DNA from: Chloroflexota bacterium
Lineage (GTDB): Bacteria; Chloroflexota; Anaerolineae; J036; Brachytrichaceae
Assembly: GCA_023488685.1 (NCBI GenBank)
Contig: JAMDDR010000257.1
Span: 1 to 33,622 of the forward strand
DNA: 33,622 nt
Reading direction: 5' to 3'
Part shown: positions 23,447-31,769 of the stretch, in pieces
Layout: each line of letters starts with the position of its first letter
Position numbering within the stretch: the first letter of the stretch is position 1
The notes under the pieces: model-generated
What the model was told of the DNA's origin: nothing
Seen by the model: the letters and a program-made list of their open reading frames with translations, nothing else
Database searches by the model: none
Translations under genes and position numbers: made by a program

Positions 23447-24979
23447 ATGTCGAGACGCTTCACTACCTTTTTCGAACTCCTGCTGCTCATGGCCGTTGTC
23501 ATCTCATTGGGGCTGGGCGTGAACTGGAACAGCCAACCAGCAGCACTGGCAACCCAGCACCAGTCCACGGCTACCCTGGCGCCGGCCACCGATAGCGGCA
23601 CACCCGCCGTTGCGCAGGCCGAGACATCTGTGGCGCCCGACGCCACACTTCAGCCGGACACGTCCACCGCAGCCACCCCGCCACCCGATGGGACCCCGGT
23701 GACATCGGAGTTGACAACCACCCTGGAAGTGCTGCCAACATCAGCCGTATTCGGCAACGACATCCCGGTGGAGGAAGGTGATGCGCCGTTGCTGGTTCAG
23801 ACCCCTGGCACCATCAACATCCTGCTGCTGGGTAGCGATGCAGCCGTGGATGCCCGCTATTCCCGTACCGACACCATTCTGATCGCGAGCATCAACCCGG
23901 AGATGCCCTCGGTCAGCTTGCTCTCGATCCCGCGCGACTTGCAGGTGCGCATCCCGGATCATTCGGATGATCGCATCAATACCGCGTACGAGTTGGGATA
24001 CCTGCGCAATTACCCAGGCGGCGGGCCGGCGTTCCTTGCGGTCGTCTTGCGCAAGAATTTCGGCGTCAAGATCGACCATTACGTGCGCGTTGACTTCACC
24101 GGTTTCGTGAAAGCCGTGGAGACACTTGGCGGCGTCGACGTGCTGGTGGAGTGCGAACTACACGACACCTTCCCCGACAAGACTGCGGCAAGCGGCAAGA
24201 TCGACCTCGACGTGTATCCTGGCCGGGTCACGCTCAACGGCAAGCAGGCGCTGATGTACGCCCGCTCGCGCTGGTCCACGACGGATTTCGATCGCGCGCG
24301 TCGCCAGCAGAAAGTGTTGCGCGCGCTGCTCAGCAAGGCCAAGAACAGTAACCTGCTGCAGAATGCGCTTGGCCTGTATCAGGACTTCCAGGAGAACGTG
24401 GATACTGACATCGGCCTGGCCAGCATTCCGACGTTCATCGACATCGCTGGACGCCTGGATAACCTGGCCATCAAGAATCGTGTCGTCACCTACCCCGTGC
24501 TGAAGGCATTTACACGCAGTGACGGGGCCATGGTGCTGCTACCCACTCAGGATACGACGGCATACATCGCGGAAGCGCTCTCACCGCCTGCCGGCAATCG
24601 CGCCCAGAATCGCGTACGGGTGGAAGTCTATAACGCCTCGGGCCAGGATGACATGGAAGCAGTAGCCGCGGAACGCCTGGGCTGGGAAGGCTTTGTGGTC
24701 ATGGCTTCGGACGTGCTTACAGAAACCGGCACGCTGCCCAAGACCCAGATCATCGATTACACCGTCACCCCCAAGGGGTCGCCCATCTCACGGTTGGCAG
24801 GCATCTTTAATGTGGGGAGAGCCAACATCTTCTCCCAGCCCGACCCGAGCAGCATAGTGGCGGCGCGCATCGTCCTGGGAGAGGACTACAATTCCTGCCC
24901 GCGTACGGCAGTCATCGCAGGTGACGTCCCGCTGGCATCGGATACCGAACTTATCCCCACTTCGACACCGCAGCCCTGA
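23447..24979 (+). CDS. LytR-CpsA-Psr (LCP) family cell-wall glycopolymer ligase
   Basis: 510 residues. An N-terminal TM anchor (about 8-26, FELLLLMAVVISLGLG) precedes a Thr/Pro/Ala-rich extracytoplasmic linker (about 30-100). The LCP domain (about 122-300) has ILLLGSD, the polyprenyl-phosphate-binding residues in SRTDTILIASIN (139-150), SIPRDLQVRIP (160-170) and DDRINTAYELG, and the terminal YARSRWSTTDFDRARRQQKVL (271-291). A LytR_C domain (about 390-470, VRVEVYNASGQDDMEAVAAERLGWEGFVV) follows. LCP enzymes move undecaprenyl-linked glycopolymers onto peptidoglycan or protein. Four nt separate it from the LarA-like gene. Confidence 0.93.
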   Translation: MSRRFTTFFELLLLMAVVISLGLGVNWNSQPAALATQHQSTATLAPATDSGTPAVAQAETSVAPDATLQPDTSTAATPPPDGTPVTSELTTTLEVLPTSAVFGNDIPVEEGDAPLLVQTPGTINILLLGSDAAVDARYSRTDTILIASINPEMPSVSLLSIPRDLQVRIPDHSDDRINTAYELGYLRNYPGGGPAFLAVVLRKNFGVKIDHYVRVDFTGFVKAVETLGGVDVLVECELHDTFPDKTAASGKIDLDVYPGRVTLNGKQALMYARSRWSTTDFDRARRQQKVLRALLSKAKNSNLLQNALGLYQDFQENVDTDIGLASIPTFIDIAGRLDNLAIKNRVVTYPVLKAFTRSDGAMVLLPTQDTTAYIAEALSPPAGNRAQNRVRVEVYNASGQDDMEAVAAERLGWEGFVVMASDVLTETGTLPKTQIIDYTVTPKGSPISRLAGIFNVGRANIFSQPDPSSIVAARIVLGEDYNSCPRTAVIAGDVPLASDTELIPTSTPQP

Positions 24980-24985
24980 GCGGCC

Positions 24986-25044
24986 AGAAACCCGATTTCT
25001 GAACGCGACAGGTTGTGGCGTGCACATACAGAAATCGGGTTTCT
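24986..25044. repeat. REPIN-like inverted repeat pair between convergent genes
   Basis: 16-nt perfect arms 24986-25001 and 25029-25044 (AGAAACCCGATTTCTG and its complement) enclose 27 nt, between the stop codons of the LCP gene and the convergent TM protein gene. It could act as a bidirectional transcript end, though no T-run is present. Same family as 19324-19377. Confidence 0.85.
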
Positions 25045-25069
25045 AGGCGGTCTTCTTTGCGCGGGTAGA

Positions 25070-25582
25070 TCACGGCGCTGGGGTGATCGTCGGAGGCACC
25101 GCTTCCGTCGCCGTTGCCGTTTCAGTAGCCGTTTCCGTGGGCGTTGGTTCTTCCGGCGTATTGGTCACTGTCGGCGTCTCCGTAGGGGGCGTCGGCGGTG
25201 TATTGGTCACTGTTGGCGGCAACGTCGCCGTCGGCGTGTCCGCAGGGGTTGCCGTGGGTGGCTGCGTTCCAGTGAGGGTCACTGTCGGCGTAGCTGTCTC
25301 CGTGGCCGGCAGCGGGAGGGTGATGGTCGCCGGCACAAACTGCGTCGGCAGGTCGGCGAGTGTCGCCGTGGCTGCCTGCGACGTCACCGTCGTAACGATG
25401 AAAAGGGTGGTGGTCGTGGCCTGCGGTGACGCTTGTGGCGATGGCGTGACCTGTCGGTCGCGCGGCGCGATGGCGAGGGCGATGGCGCCGATGATGTAAC
25501 AAGGGATGGTCAGCAGGATGATGCCGATCAGCACACTGTACGTCGCTCTGCGCCGGGCGAGTAGGTTTGATAGATTCTGCAT
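25070..25582 (-). CDS. Single-TM protein with long Thr/Pro-rich tail, hypothetical
   Basis: 170 residues. A short basic N-terminus (MQNLSNLLARRRATYS) and one TM segment (about 17-38, VLIGIILLTIPCYIIGAIALAI) are followed by about 130 residues made largely of Thr, Pro, Ala and Glu in TPT/TAT-type units (TVTNTPPTPPTETPTVTNTPEEPTPTE). There is no recognised domain. The tail is probably extracytoplasmic and could be O-glycosylated or act as a stalk or wall spacer; this is inference. The coding DNA is internally repetitive (GTCACTGTCGGCGT-like units) and may vary in length between strains. It is convergent with the LCP gene and divergent to ileS. Confidence 0.75.
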   Translation of the reverse strand: MQNLSNLLARRRATYSVLIGIILLTIPCYIIGAIALAIAPRDRQVTPSPQASPQATTTTLFIVTTVTSQAATATLADLPTQFVPATITLPLPATETATPTVTLTGTQPPTATPADTPTATLPPTVTNTPPTPPTETPTVTNTPEEPTPTETATETATATEAVPPTITPAP

Positions 25583-25663
25583 GGACAGGGATATTATATG
25601 GACGAGGGGCGTGGTTGTAGTATCATCCTTGCGTTCAGGTTATAGAGAGGAGCAGATCTCGTC

Positions 25664-28600
25664 ATGTTTCAACCCGTCTCAACACAAGTGAATTTCCCGG
25701 CGCAGGAACGCGACGTCCTGGCTTTCTGGCGCCGCACCGGCGCATTCGAACGTCTGCGTCATCTGCGCGCCGGTTCGGACCGACAGTTCTCATTCCTCGA
25801 CGGGCCAATTACCGCAAATAACCCCATGGGTGTGCACCACGCCTGGGGCCGTACCTACAAGGACTTGTGGCAGCGCTACTACGCCATGAAAGGCTGCAAT
25901 GAGCGCTGGCAGAATGGCTTCGACTGCCAGGGACTATGGGTGGAGGTAAACGTCGAGCGCGACCTGGGTTACAAATCCAAGCGCGACATTGAAACCAACG
26001 GCGTGCAGAATTTCATCAACCTGTGCAAACAACGCGTCCTGAACTCTGCAGCCTTGCAGACCGAACAGTCGATCCGTCTGGGTTATTGGATGGATTGGAA
26101 TGATAGTGACGAATTGCGCATGTTGGCGCAGAAAATCGTCGCGGATCCCGAACAGCACATCACGCTGGAGCGTGATGGCAAACAGATTCACGGCACGGTC
26201 GAGCAACTGGTCGGCCTGCTGGGATCGTCGCAACTCGGCGGTTCATACTTTACATTTAGCGACGAAAACAACTATCAGATTTGGGGAGTCCTCAAAAAGT
26301 GTTTTGAGCGTGGCTGGGTCTACCGTGGGAGGGATGTCATTCCCTGGTGCCCGCGTTGTGCAACCGGCATCAGCCAGCACGAAATCGACACCGAAGGTTA
26401 TAAGGACCGCACCGATCCGTCGGTGGTGGCACGCCTGAAACTGGAGACCTACGACACAAGCCAGGTGACCTGGCAATCGCCCGAAGCCGAGGAGGCGTTC
26501 AAAGACAACGCAGACAAGTACCTGCTGGTCTGGACGACGACACCTTGGACGCTGCCCGCCAACGTGATGGCGGCCGTAGGGCCCGCCTTAAAGTACGTCA
26601 TTGTCAAACAGACCGATGCGAATCGCGATACCGCGGTTCATATCCTCAGCACCGGCACACTCAGCAACCTCAAAGGCGAGTATGAGCGCCTGGGCGAGAT
26701 CAGCGGCGCTGCCATGTCGGGTTGGACCTATCGTGGCATGTTCGATTCTCTGCCGGCCTGGCAGGCTGTGCTTCGCAACTGGCAGCAACGTCACCCGGAT
26801 CTGCCTGAGTTTCGCCATCGCGTCATCGAGTGGGATGAGGTCGGCGAGACGGAGGGCACCGGCATCGTCCATATCGCCCCTGGGTGTGGTCCGGAGGACT
26901 TCCAGTTGGGCAAGGAGTACGACTCACCTGCGGTCGCGCCCTTGAACGAGGATGGCATTTACGTCGAAGGCTTCGGCCCGTTGACTGACCAGTATGCCCA
27001 TGATGTCGCTGGCCTGGTCATTGACCAACTCAAGGCGAACGGCAATTTCTACCGCACCGACAAGTACACACACCGCTATCCACACTGCTGGCGCGACGGC
27101 ACGCCGCTGGTGTATCGCCTGGTGGATGAGTGGTATATCTCCATGGACCAACTGCGCCACGAGATGATCGCCGTGGCCGGCCAGATCAACTGGATCCCGT
27201 CTTTTGGCCGGGAGCGCGAGTTCGACTGGCTGCGCAACATGCACGACTGGATGATCTCCAAGAAGCGCTATTGGGGATTGGCTCTACCCATCTGGGAGTA
27301 TCCCGATGGCACCTTCGAGGTCATCGGCAGCAAGGAGGAATTGCAGGCGCGCGCCATCGAAGGCTGGGAGACGTTCGAAGGCCACACACCCCACCGCCCG
27401 CACATCGACGCGGTGAAGATCCGTCACCCCAAGACCGGGTTGATTGGGACACGCATTCCCGACGTGGGCAACCCGTGGTTGGATGCGGGCATTGTTGCCT
27501 ATTCCACCATGCGCTACCGCGAGAATCCCGACTATTGGCGTAAGTGGTTCCCGGCCAATTTCATCACCGAGAGCTTCCCCGGCCAGTTCCGCAACTGGTT
27601 CTACGCACTCATCGCCATGAGCACCGTGCTGGAGAACCAGCCACCTACACAGACCGTCCTTGGGTTTGCCACCCTGCTCGATGCCAAAGGCCAGCCGATG
27701 CACAAATCGTCCGGCAATATGATCGAGTTCAATGAGGCGGCGGAGAAGGCCGGTGCAGATATGATGCGCTGGGTATACGCGCGCCAGCGTTACGAAGACA
27801 ACCTGCTCTTCGGCTACGAATACCTGGACGAAGTGCGCCGCATGTTCTTCATACCGTTATGGAACGTCTATGCATTCTTCGTCAACTACGCGAACATCGA
27901 CCGATGGTCCCCCCCGGCCGCGGAGCCCGGCAGCGCTGCCATTGAAACAAGCGCGCAGATGAGCGAACGCTCGCCACTTGACCGCTGGATTCTCGCCCGC
28001 CTGGCCGAGGTGACCAACACCGTCAATGAGTCATTGAATGCCTACGATGCGCGCACGAGTGCCCTGGCGGTAGAACGGTTCGTGGATGACCTGTCAAACT
28101 GGTACGTGCGCCGCTCGCGCCGCCGTTTCTGGCGCAGTGAGGCGGATGCAGATAAACAAGCCGCTTACAGCACGTTGTACCAGGTGCTCACCACGCTGTG
28201 CAGGCTGCTGGCGCCGTTCACGCCGTTCGTTGCCGAGGCCATCTGGCAAAACCTGGCTTACCAGTTGCCCATTACCAGTGACCAATCGACGGCCAGCGTG
28301 CATCACCAGCCCTACCCTGAGCCACGTGCGCTGACCGGCGAAGAACAATCCCTGCTGCGTGACACGGACATCGCCCGCACCACAGTCAATCTCGGGCACA
28401 GTACGCGCGCCCAATCTAAAGTGAAGCTGCGCCAGCCGCTCGCCCGTGCCATGATCGTTGCCGACGATATCGCCCGCGCCGCCATTCGCAATCAACAGGA
28501 CATGATTGCAGACGAACTGAATGTGAAGGCGTTGGAGTTTGTCGAGCGCGAGAGCGATCTGGTCACCTACAAGATCATGCCCGATAACCGCAAATTGGGC

Positions 28601-29095
28601 CCGAAATTTGGCGCCGACTTCCCCAAGGTGCGGGCTGCGTTGAACGCCCTTGACCCCTTCACGGTTGCGTCGGCCGTCAAAGCCAGGCAGACGCTGGAGG
28701 TGCGCATCGACGGAAAGTCTGTCAGCCTCGCGCCGGACGATGTCCTGGTACAGGCCATGCCACGCGAAGGGTTGGTCGTGGCCGGCGACGCCGGGATCGT
28801 CGTCGCACTCGACACGACATTGACCGAGTCCCTGCTCTATGAAGGCCTGGCCCGCGAGGTCGTACGCCGGCTGAACGATCTGCGCAAGGCAGCCGGTCTC
28901 GAACTGAGTGATCGCATCATCACCCACTACCAGGCCAGCCCCAAGTTGGCTGCCGCGATGAGCATGTTTGCCGAATACATCAAAGCGGAAACGCTGTCGG
29001 TCCAACTCGACCCAGCCAGCGCGGTTGAGGGCCGTAACACGGCCTCCGACGAGTTTGACGGCGAATCGCTTACAATTAGCATTGTTAAAGCCTGA
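25664..29095 (+). CDS. ileS: Isoleucine--tRNA ligase
   Basis: 1143 residues, a full class I synthetase of the IleRS/ValRS/LeuRS group. Rossmann start DGPITANNPMGVHHAWGRTYKD (46-67); the HIGH position reads GVHH rather than HxGH. The editing domain contains WTTTPWTLPANVMAAVGP and TGIVHIAPGCGPEDF. The IleRS/ValRS core has WYISMDQLRHEM, NWIPSFGREREFDWLRNMHDWMISKKRYWGLALPIW, and the KMSKS loop as PMHKSSGN, keeping the second Lys. The anticodon domain includes SPLDRWILARLAEVTNTV. It charges tRNA-Ile in the cytoplasm. The ATG is preceded by GAGAGGAG. I see no T-box leader. It heads the ileS-...-lspA cluster. Confidence 0.92.
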   Translation: MFQPVSTQVNFPAQERDVLAFWRRTGAFERLRHLRAGSDRQFSFLDGPITANNPMGVHHAWGRTYKDLWQRYYAMKGCNERWQNGFDCQGLWVEVNVERDLGYKSKRDIETNGVQNFINLCKQRVLNSAALQTEQSIRLGYWMDWNDSDELRMLAQKIVADPEQHITLERDGKQIHGTVEQLVGLLGSSQLGGSYFTFSDENNYQIWGVLKKCFERGWVYRGRDVIPWCPRCATGISQHEIDTEGYKDRTDPSVVARLKLETYDTSQVTWQSPEAEEAFKDNADKYLLVWTTTPWTLPANVMAAVGPALKYVIVKQTDANRDTAVHILSTGTLSNLKGEYERLGEISGAAMSGWTYRGMFDSLPAWQAVLRNWQQRHPDLPEFRHRVIEWDEVGETEGTGIVHIAPGCGPEDFQLGKEYDSPAVAPLNEDGIYVEGFGPLTDQYAHDVAGLVIDQLKANGNFYRTDKYTHRYPHCWRDGTPLVYRLVDEWYISMDQLRHEMIAVAGQINWIPSFGREREFDWLRNMHDWMISKKRYWGLALPIWEYPDGTFEVIGSKEELQARAIEGWETFEGHTPHRPHIDAVKIRHPKTGLIGTRIPDVGNPWLDAGIVAYSTMRYRENPDYWRKWFPANFITESFPGQFRNWFYALIAMSTVLENQPPTQTVLGFATLLDAKGQPMHKSSGNMIEFNEAAEKAGADMMRWVYARQRYEDNLLFGYEYLDEVRRMFFIPLWNVYAFFVNYANIDRWSPPAAEPGSAAIETSAQMSERSPLDRWILARLAEVTNTVNESLNAYDARTSALAVERFVDDLSNWYVRRSRRRFWRSEADADKQAAYSTLYQVLTTLCRLLAPFTPFVAEAIWQNLAYQLPITSDQSTASVHHQPYPEPRALTGEEQSLLRDTDIARTTVNLGHSTRAQSKVKLRQPLARAMIVADDIARAAIRNQQDMIADELNVKALEFVERESDLVTYKIMPDNRKLGPKFGADFPKVRAALNALDPFTVASAVKARQTLEVRIDGKSVSLAPDDVLVQAMPREGLVVAGDAGIVVALDTTLTESLLYEGLAREVVRRLNDLRKAAGLELSDRIITHYQASPKLAAAMSMFAEYIKAETLSVQLDPASAVEGRNTASDEFDGESLTISIVKA

Positions 29096-29200
29096 AATCG
29101 CAGGGCGTATCAAAGGCGTAAATGTTAAGCCGTAAGCGAGAGGGATGAAATGCGCGGTGATGATTGAGCCACACATTTCATCTCTCCCAGGAACAGAGTC

Positions 29201-31108
29201 ATGCAGACACAACCTGGCGCTCCGCGCTCCATCGCGCAGACATCAACGCAGGCAGAATCGAATATCGACGTTTATCCAACTGATTCCCATATGTCTCAAC
29301 CTCTCGATCCCGCTCTAAGCGGCGTGATGGATCGGATACTGGCAGCACTCGATCATACCGGCGCGCCATTGAGGATGGGATTTTTCGCACCTCGTGCCGC
29401 GGACCGCAATGCGCTGTTGGACGCACTGGCGCGCACCACCGAGTCACGCCATGTGCGCACGCCGGAGCACCGCAAGGTGTTGGGGCTTCACGTGGACGCG
29501 ACGACGATCCACGAAGGGATGCAGCCATGGCATCATCTGGTATTGAACACACTGGCGCTGTTGACCGACGGGGCGATGCCAGGGGAGCGCGCGACACTCA
29601 ACGAACTCCGCAACGAACTTAACAAGCTGATAAGGCTCAGCCGGCGTGACAGCGTCAGCGCAGCTCAGCCGGCAGCAGCATTTGTAAAACACTTCCAGAC
29701 TCAGTTCCCCAAGCTCGTGTTGAACGCAATCTCGCTGACGAACTCGGTGTTGTTGCTTGTATTGGATCGTGTGGACGAGGTTGCACCTGCCGACACTGCG
29801 CAATGGCTCGAGGCATCACAATTCTTCTACGGCGTGCCGGGATGCGCCGTATTGCTCTGCGCGAACGAAGCGGCGCTGCTCGAAAACCTGGGCCGCAGCG
29901 CGGAAAATGCAGATGGGCGGCGCTTGCTGCGCGCCTGGCTCACCATGCGGGTGGAGCCAAAATCAGCGCCCCAACCCGAACCGGCGCTGGAGTCAATCGC
30001 CAAACCCGAACATCCCCAGGCGGGTGCAGGTCGCTCCGTGTCAGCCATTGACTCACCGCCCGATATTCCGTCGTCTTGCGCACGCGTCATTAAGGATGCG
30101 CTACAACCCGACGCCGCGGCCGTTGCAAAGGCGTTCACGCACTGGCGGTTGGCGATGCAGGCCTTGATGAGGCGAGCGGAAGAGGGTTTGGGCGGGTCAA
30201 TCCCTGGCGCATTGGTCGCGAAACTGGTCGCCCTGCGGGCACTTGCCCCTGATTTGCATGATGCCGCACGCTATGATGCACAGATGTTGACCGCGTTGGA
30301 GCGTTCCGCCCACGGTGAGACGATCGAGATGGCCTACACCGACTGGGATCACCGCATGGCCAGACTGCCTCAGCTCAAGACGCTGTTCGCCAGGGACCCG
30401 GCTTTTTCCAGCGCAGACCTGCGCGATCTGGCTGCCGCCTTGCGACTGTCAACCATGGACGACGAAGCCGCACCAAATGACAGCGCGAGTACGCTCGTGT
30501 TGCGCCCACCCAGGCATAGGTCACAACAAGCCGCAGCGGCAGGCAGCCGCGCCCGCGCCGCTCACTCACTCGGCGCAGCCGCGCAGACGATGGCCGGCGC
30601 GACCACGAGCAATCCATTTATCTCCACCTCCGTGCTGACGACCGGGTTCGCTGGCGCTGGCGTTTTCCTGATCGATCGCATCGCCAAGCTATTCATCCAG
30701 TCGGTCTGGCAGCCAGGCGGATCGTTCCTGGGTGGACTGGTACAACCGGAGTTTTTGACCACTAACAGCGTGACCGGCAATGTTTACGGCGGCGGGCTGG
30801 CCGTTGGCGCGGAGCTGTTTGGCCTGGCACTGGCCTTGCTCATCGCGGTGTTCTGGGGCAGTTCACGCCAACAAAGGAGTTATTCTGTCAGCTTGGGGTG
30901 TATCATCGGCGCGATGATCTCAAATCTGTTCGACCGGCTGGCTTACGGCGCCGTATTTAACTACCTTCACCTTCCCAACTTACCTGTCTTCAATCTTTCG
31001 CACGCGGCGTTATTGGTCGGCGCGCTACTGCTTGCGTACTCGCTGCTGCGTGGTCCAGGCCCCGGCACGCAGCCACTCGACAACCCACGGGCAGGCGCAC
31101 ACTCATGA
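29201..31108 (+). CDS. Fusion of degenerate KAP-like P-loop NTPase domain and catalytically dead LspA-like membrane domain
   Basis: 635 residues. Residues about 35-250 look like a KAP-type NTPase: LLLVLDRVDEVAP (184-196) and LEASQFFYGVPGCAVLLCANEAAL match the Walker B region and the 'LE-IK-FL-VPGCVFVLA' stretch of KAP proteins, but the Walker A position (GFFAPRAADRNALLDAL, 60-76) lacks GK[ST]. A Pro/Ala linker and a helical region (300-420) follow. Residues about 470-617 resemble signal peptidase II: IDRIAKLFIQ (491-500), GAMISNLFDRLAYGAVFNYLH (570-590) and LPVFNLSHAALLVGA (594-608), about four TM segments. Both catalytic Asp are replaced (Asn 587, His 601). The start is supported by AGGA 9 nt upstream. 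It overlaps lspA by 4 nt. The function is unknown; a regulator or scaffold of lipoprotein maturation is one idea. Confidence 0.8.
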   Translation: MQTQPGAPRSIAQTSTQAESNIDVYPTDSHMSQPLDPALSGVMDRILAALDHTGAPLRMGFFAPRAADRNALLDALARTTESRHVRTPEHRKVLGLHVDATTIHEGMQPWHHLVLNTLALLTDGAMPGERATLNELRNELNKLIRLSRRDSVSAAQPAAAFVKHFQTQFPKLVLNAISLTNSVLLLVLDRVDEVAPADTAQWLEASQFFYGVPGCAVLLCANEAALLENLGRSAENADGRRLLRAWLTMRVEPKSAPQPEPALESIAKPEHPQAGAGRSVSAIDSPPDIPSSCARVIKDALQPDAAAVAKAFTHWRLAMQALMRRAEEGLGGSIPGALVAKLVALRALAPDLHDAARYDAQMLTALERSAHGETIEMAYTDWDHRMARLPQLKTLFARDPAFSSADLRDLAAALRLSTMDDEAAPNDSASTLVLRPPRHRSQQAAAAGSRARAAHSLGAAAQTMAGATTSNPFISTSVLTTGFAGAGVFLIDRIAKLFIQSVWQPGGSFLGGLVQPEFLTTNSVTGNVYGGGLAVGAELFGLALALLIAVFWGSSRQQRSYSVSLGCIIGAMISNLFDRLAYGAVFNYLHLPNLPVFNLSHAALLVGALLLAYSLLRGPGPGTQPLDNPRAGAHS

Positions 31109-31665
31109 TGGACGCTCCACACAAGACGATCACACCCAAGCCATCGCTCGGCGAGCATCTACTCATGATCGCGGTAGCCATCGTTATGCTCGTCGTCGAT
31201 CAGGTAACCAAGCGCCTGATCGAAAGCAGCATTCCGTTCGGTTTTACCGTGGCGCCGGTGGCAGCCATCAGCCCGTACCTCACGCTCACACACACGCAGA
31301 ACACGGGGGCGGCCTTCAGCTTGCTGCAAAACGGCGGGCTCTTTTTCATCATTGTCGCCGTGGTGGTCTCCGGCATCATCATCTATTATGCTCCTCGCTT
31401 ACCCGCCGGCGACTGGATCTCACGCCTGGCCCTTGGTTTGCAACTGAGCGGGGCCATCGGCAACCTGGTCGACCGGCTGCGCCAGGGCTATGTGACGGAT
31501 TTCATTCACTTTCAGATTCCCCAGATCGGCTTCGACTGGCCGGTCTTCAACGTCGCCGATAGTTGTATCGTCGTCGGCGTCATCATCCTGATCGTCGCCA
31601 GCCTGTGGCGCGAACGTGCCGCCGACCGTCAGAATCAACGCGAAAGCCAGCCCGTCGCTGAGTAA
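31105..31665 (+). CDS. lspA: Lipoprotein signal peptidase (signal peptidase II)
   Basis: 186 residues. The four-TM aspartic protease cleaves prolipoprotein signal peptides before the lipidated Cys in the cytoplasmic membrane. Motifs are complete: VVDQVTK (Asp 32), QNTGAAFSLL (Asn 66), SGAIGNLVDRLRQGYVTDFIHF with catalytic Asp 132, and FNVADS with catalytic Asp 152. Its start overlaps the stop of the pseudo-LspA fusion (ATGATGG), indicating translational coupling; ATG 31108 is an alternative. The ileS-lspA neighbourhood is classical. Its likely substrates in this window include the two binding proteins and the 6455-6847 lipoprotein. An extended Gln/Arg/Glu C-terminal tail is unremarkable. Confidence 0.96.
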   Translation: MMDAPHKTITPKPSLGEHLLMIAVAIVMLVVDQVTKRLIESSIPFGFTVAPVAAISPYLTLTHTQNTGAAFSLLQNGGLFFIIVAVVVSGIIIYYAPRLPAGDWISRLALGLQLSGAIGNLVDRLRQGYVTDFIHFQIPQIGFDWPVFNVADSCIVVGVIILIVASLWRERAADRQNQRESQPVAE

Positions 31666-31769
31666 ATCGCATACCAAGCGCCCGAGAAGCGTCACGTTCG
31701 CGCGCCGTGGTTCAGTACAATCGCAATACAGGCACCATAAACGCCAACATCATCCTCAGGAGGATATAG

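Noticed and set aside
25083..25499. Plus-strand Val/Gly-rich frame opposite the Thr/Pro tail gene
   Set aside because: It is the direct complement of the repetitive Thr/Pro coding tract, with no start-site support.
25598..25663. T-box riboswitch upstream of ileS
   Set aside because: The gap to the divergent gene is only about 80 nt, with no T-box consensus or terminator/antiterminator pair.
28094..29212. Long antisense frame of 372 codons opposite ileS
   Set aside because: No family features; the sense strand encodes a complete IleRS across the whole stretch.
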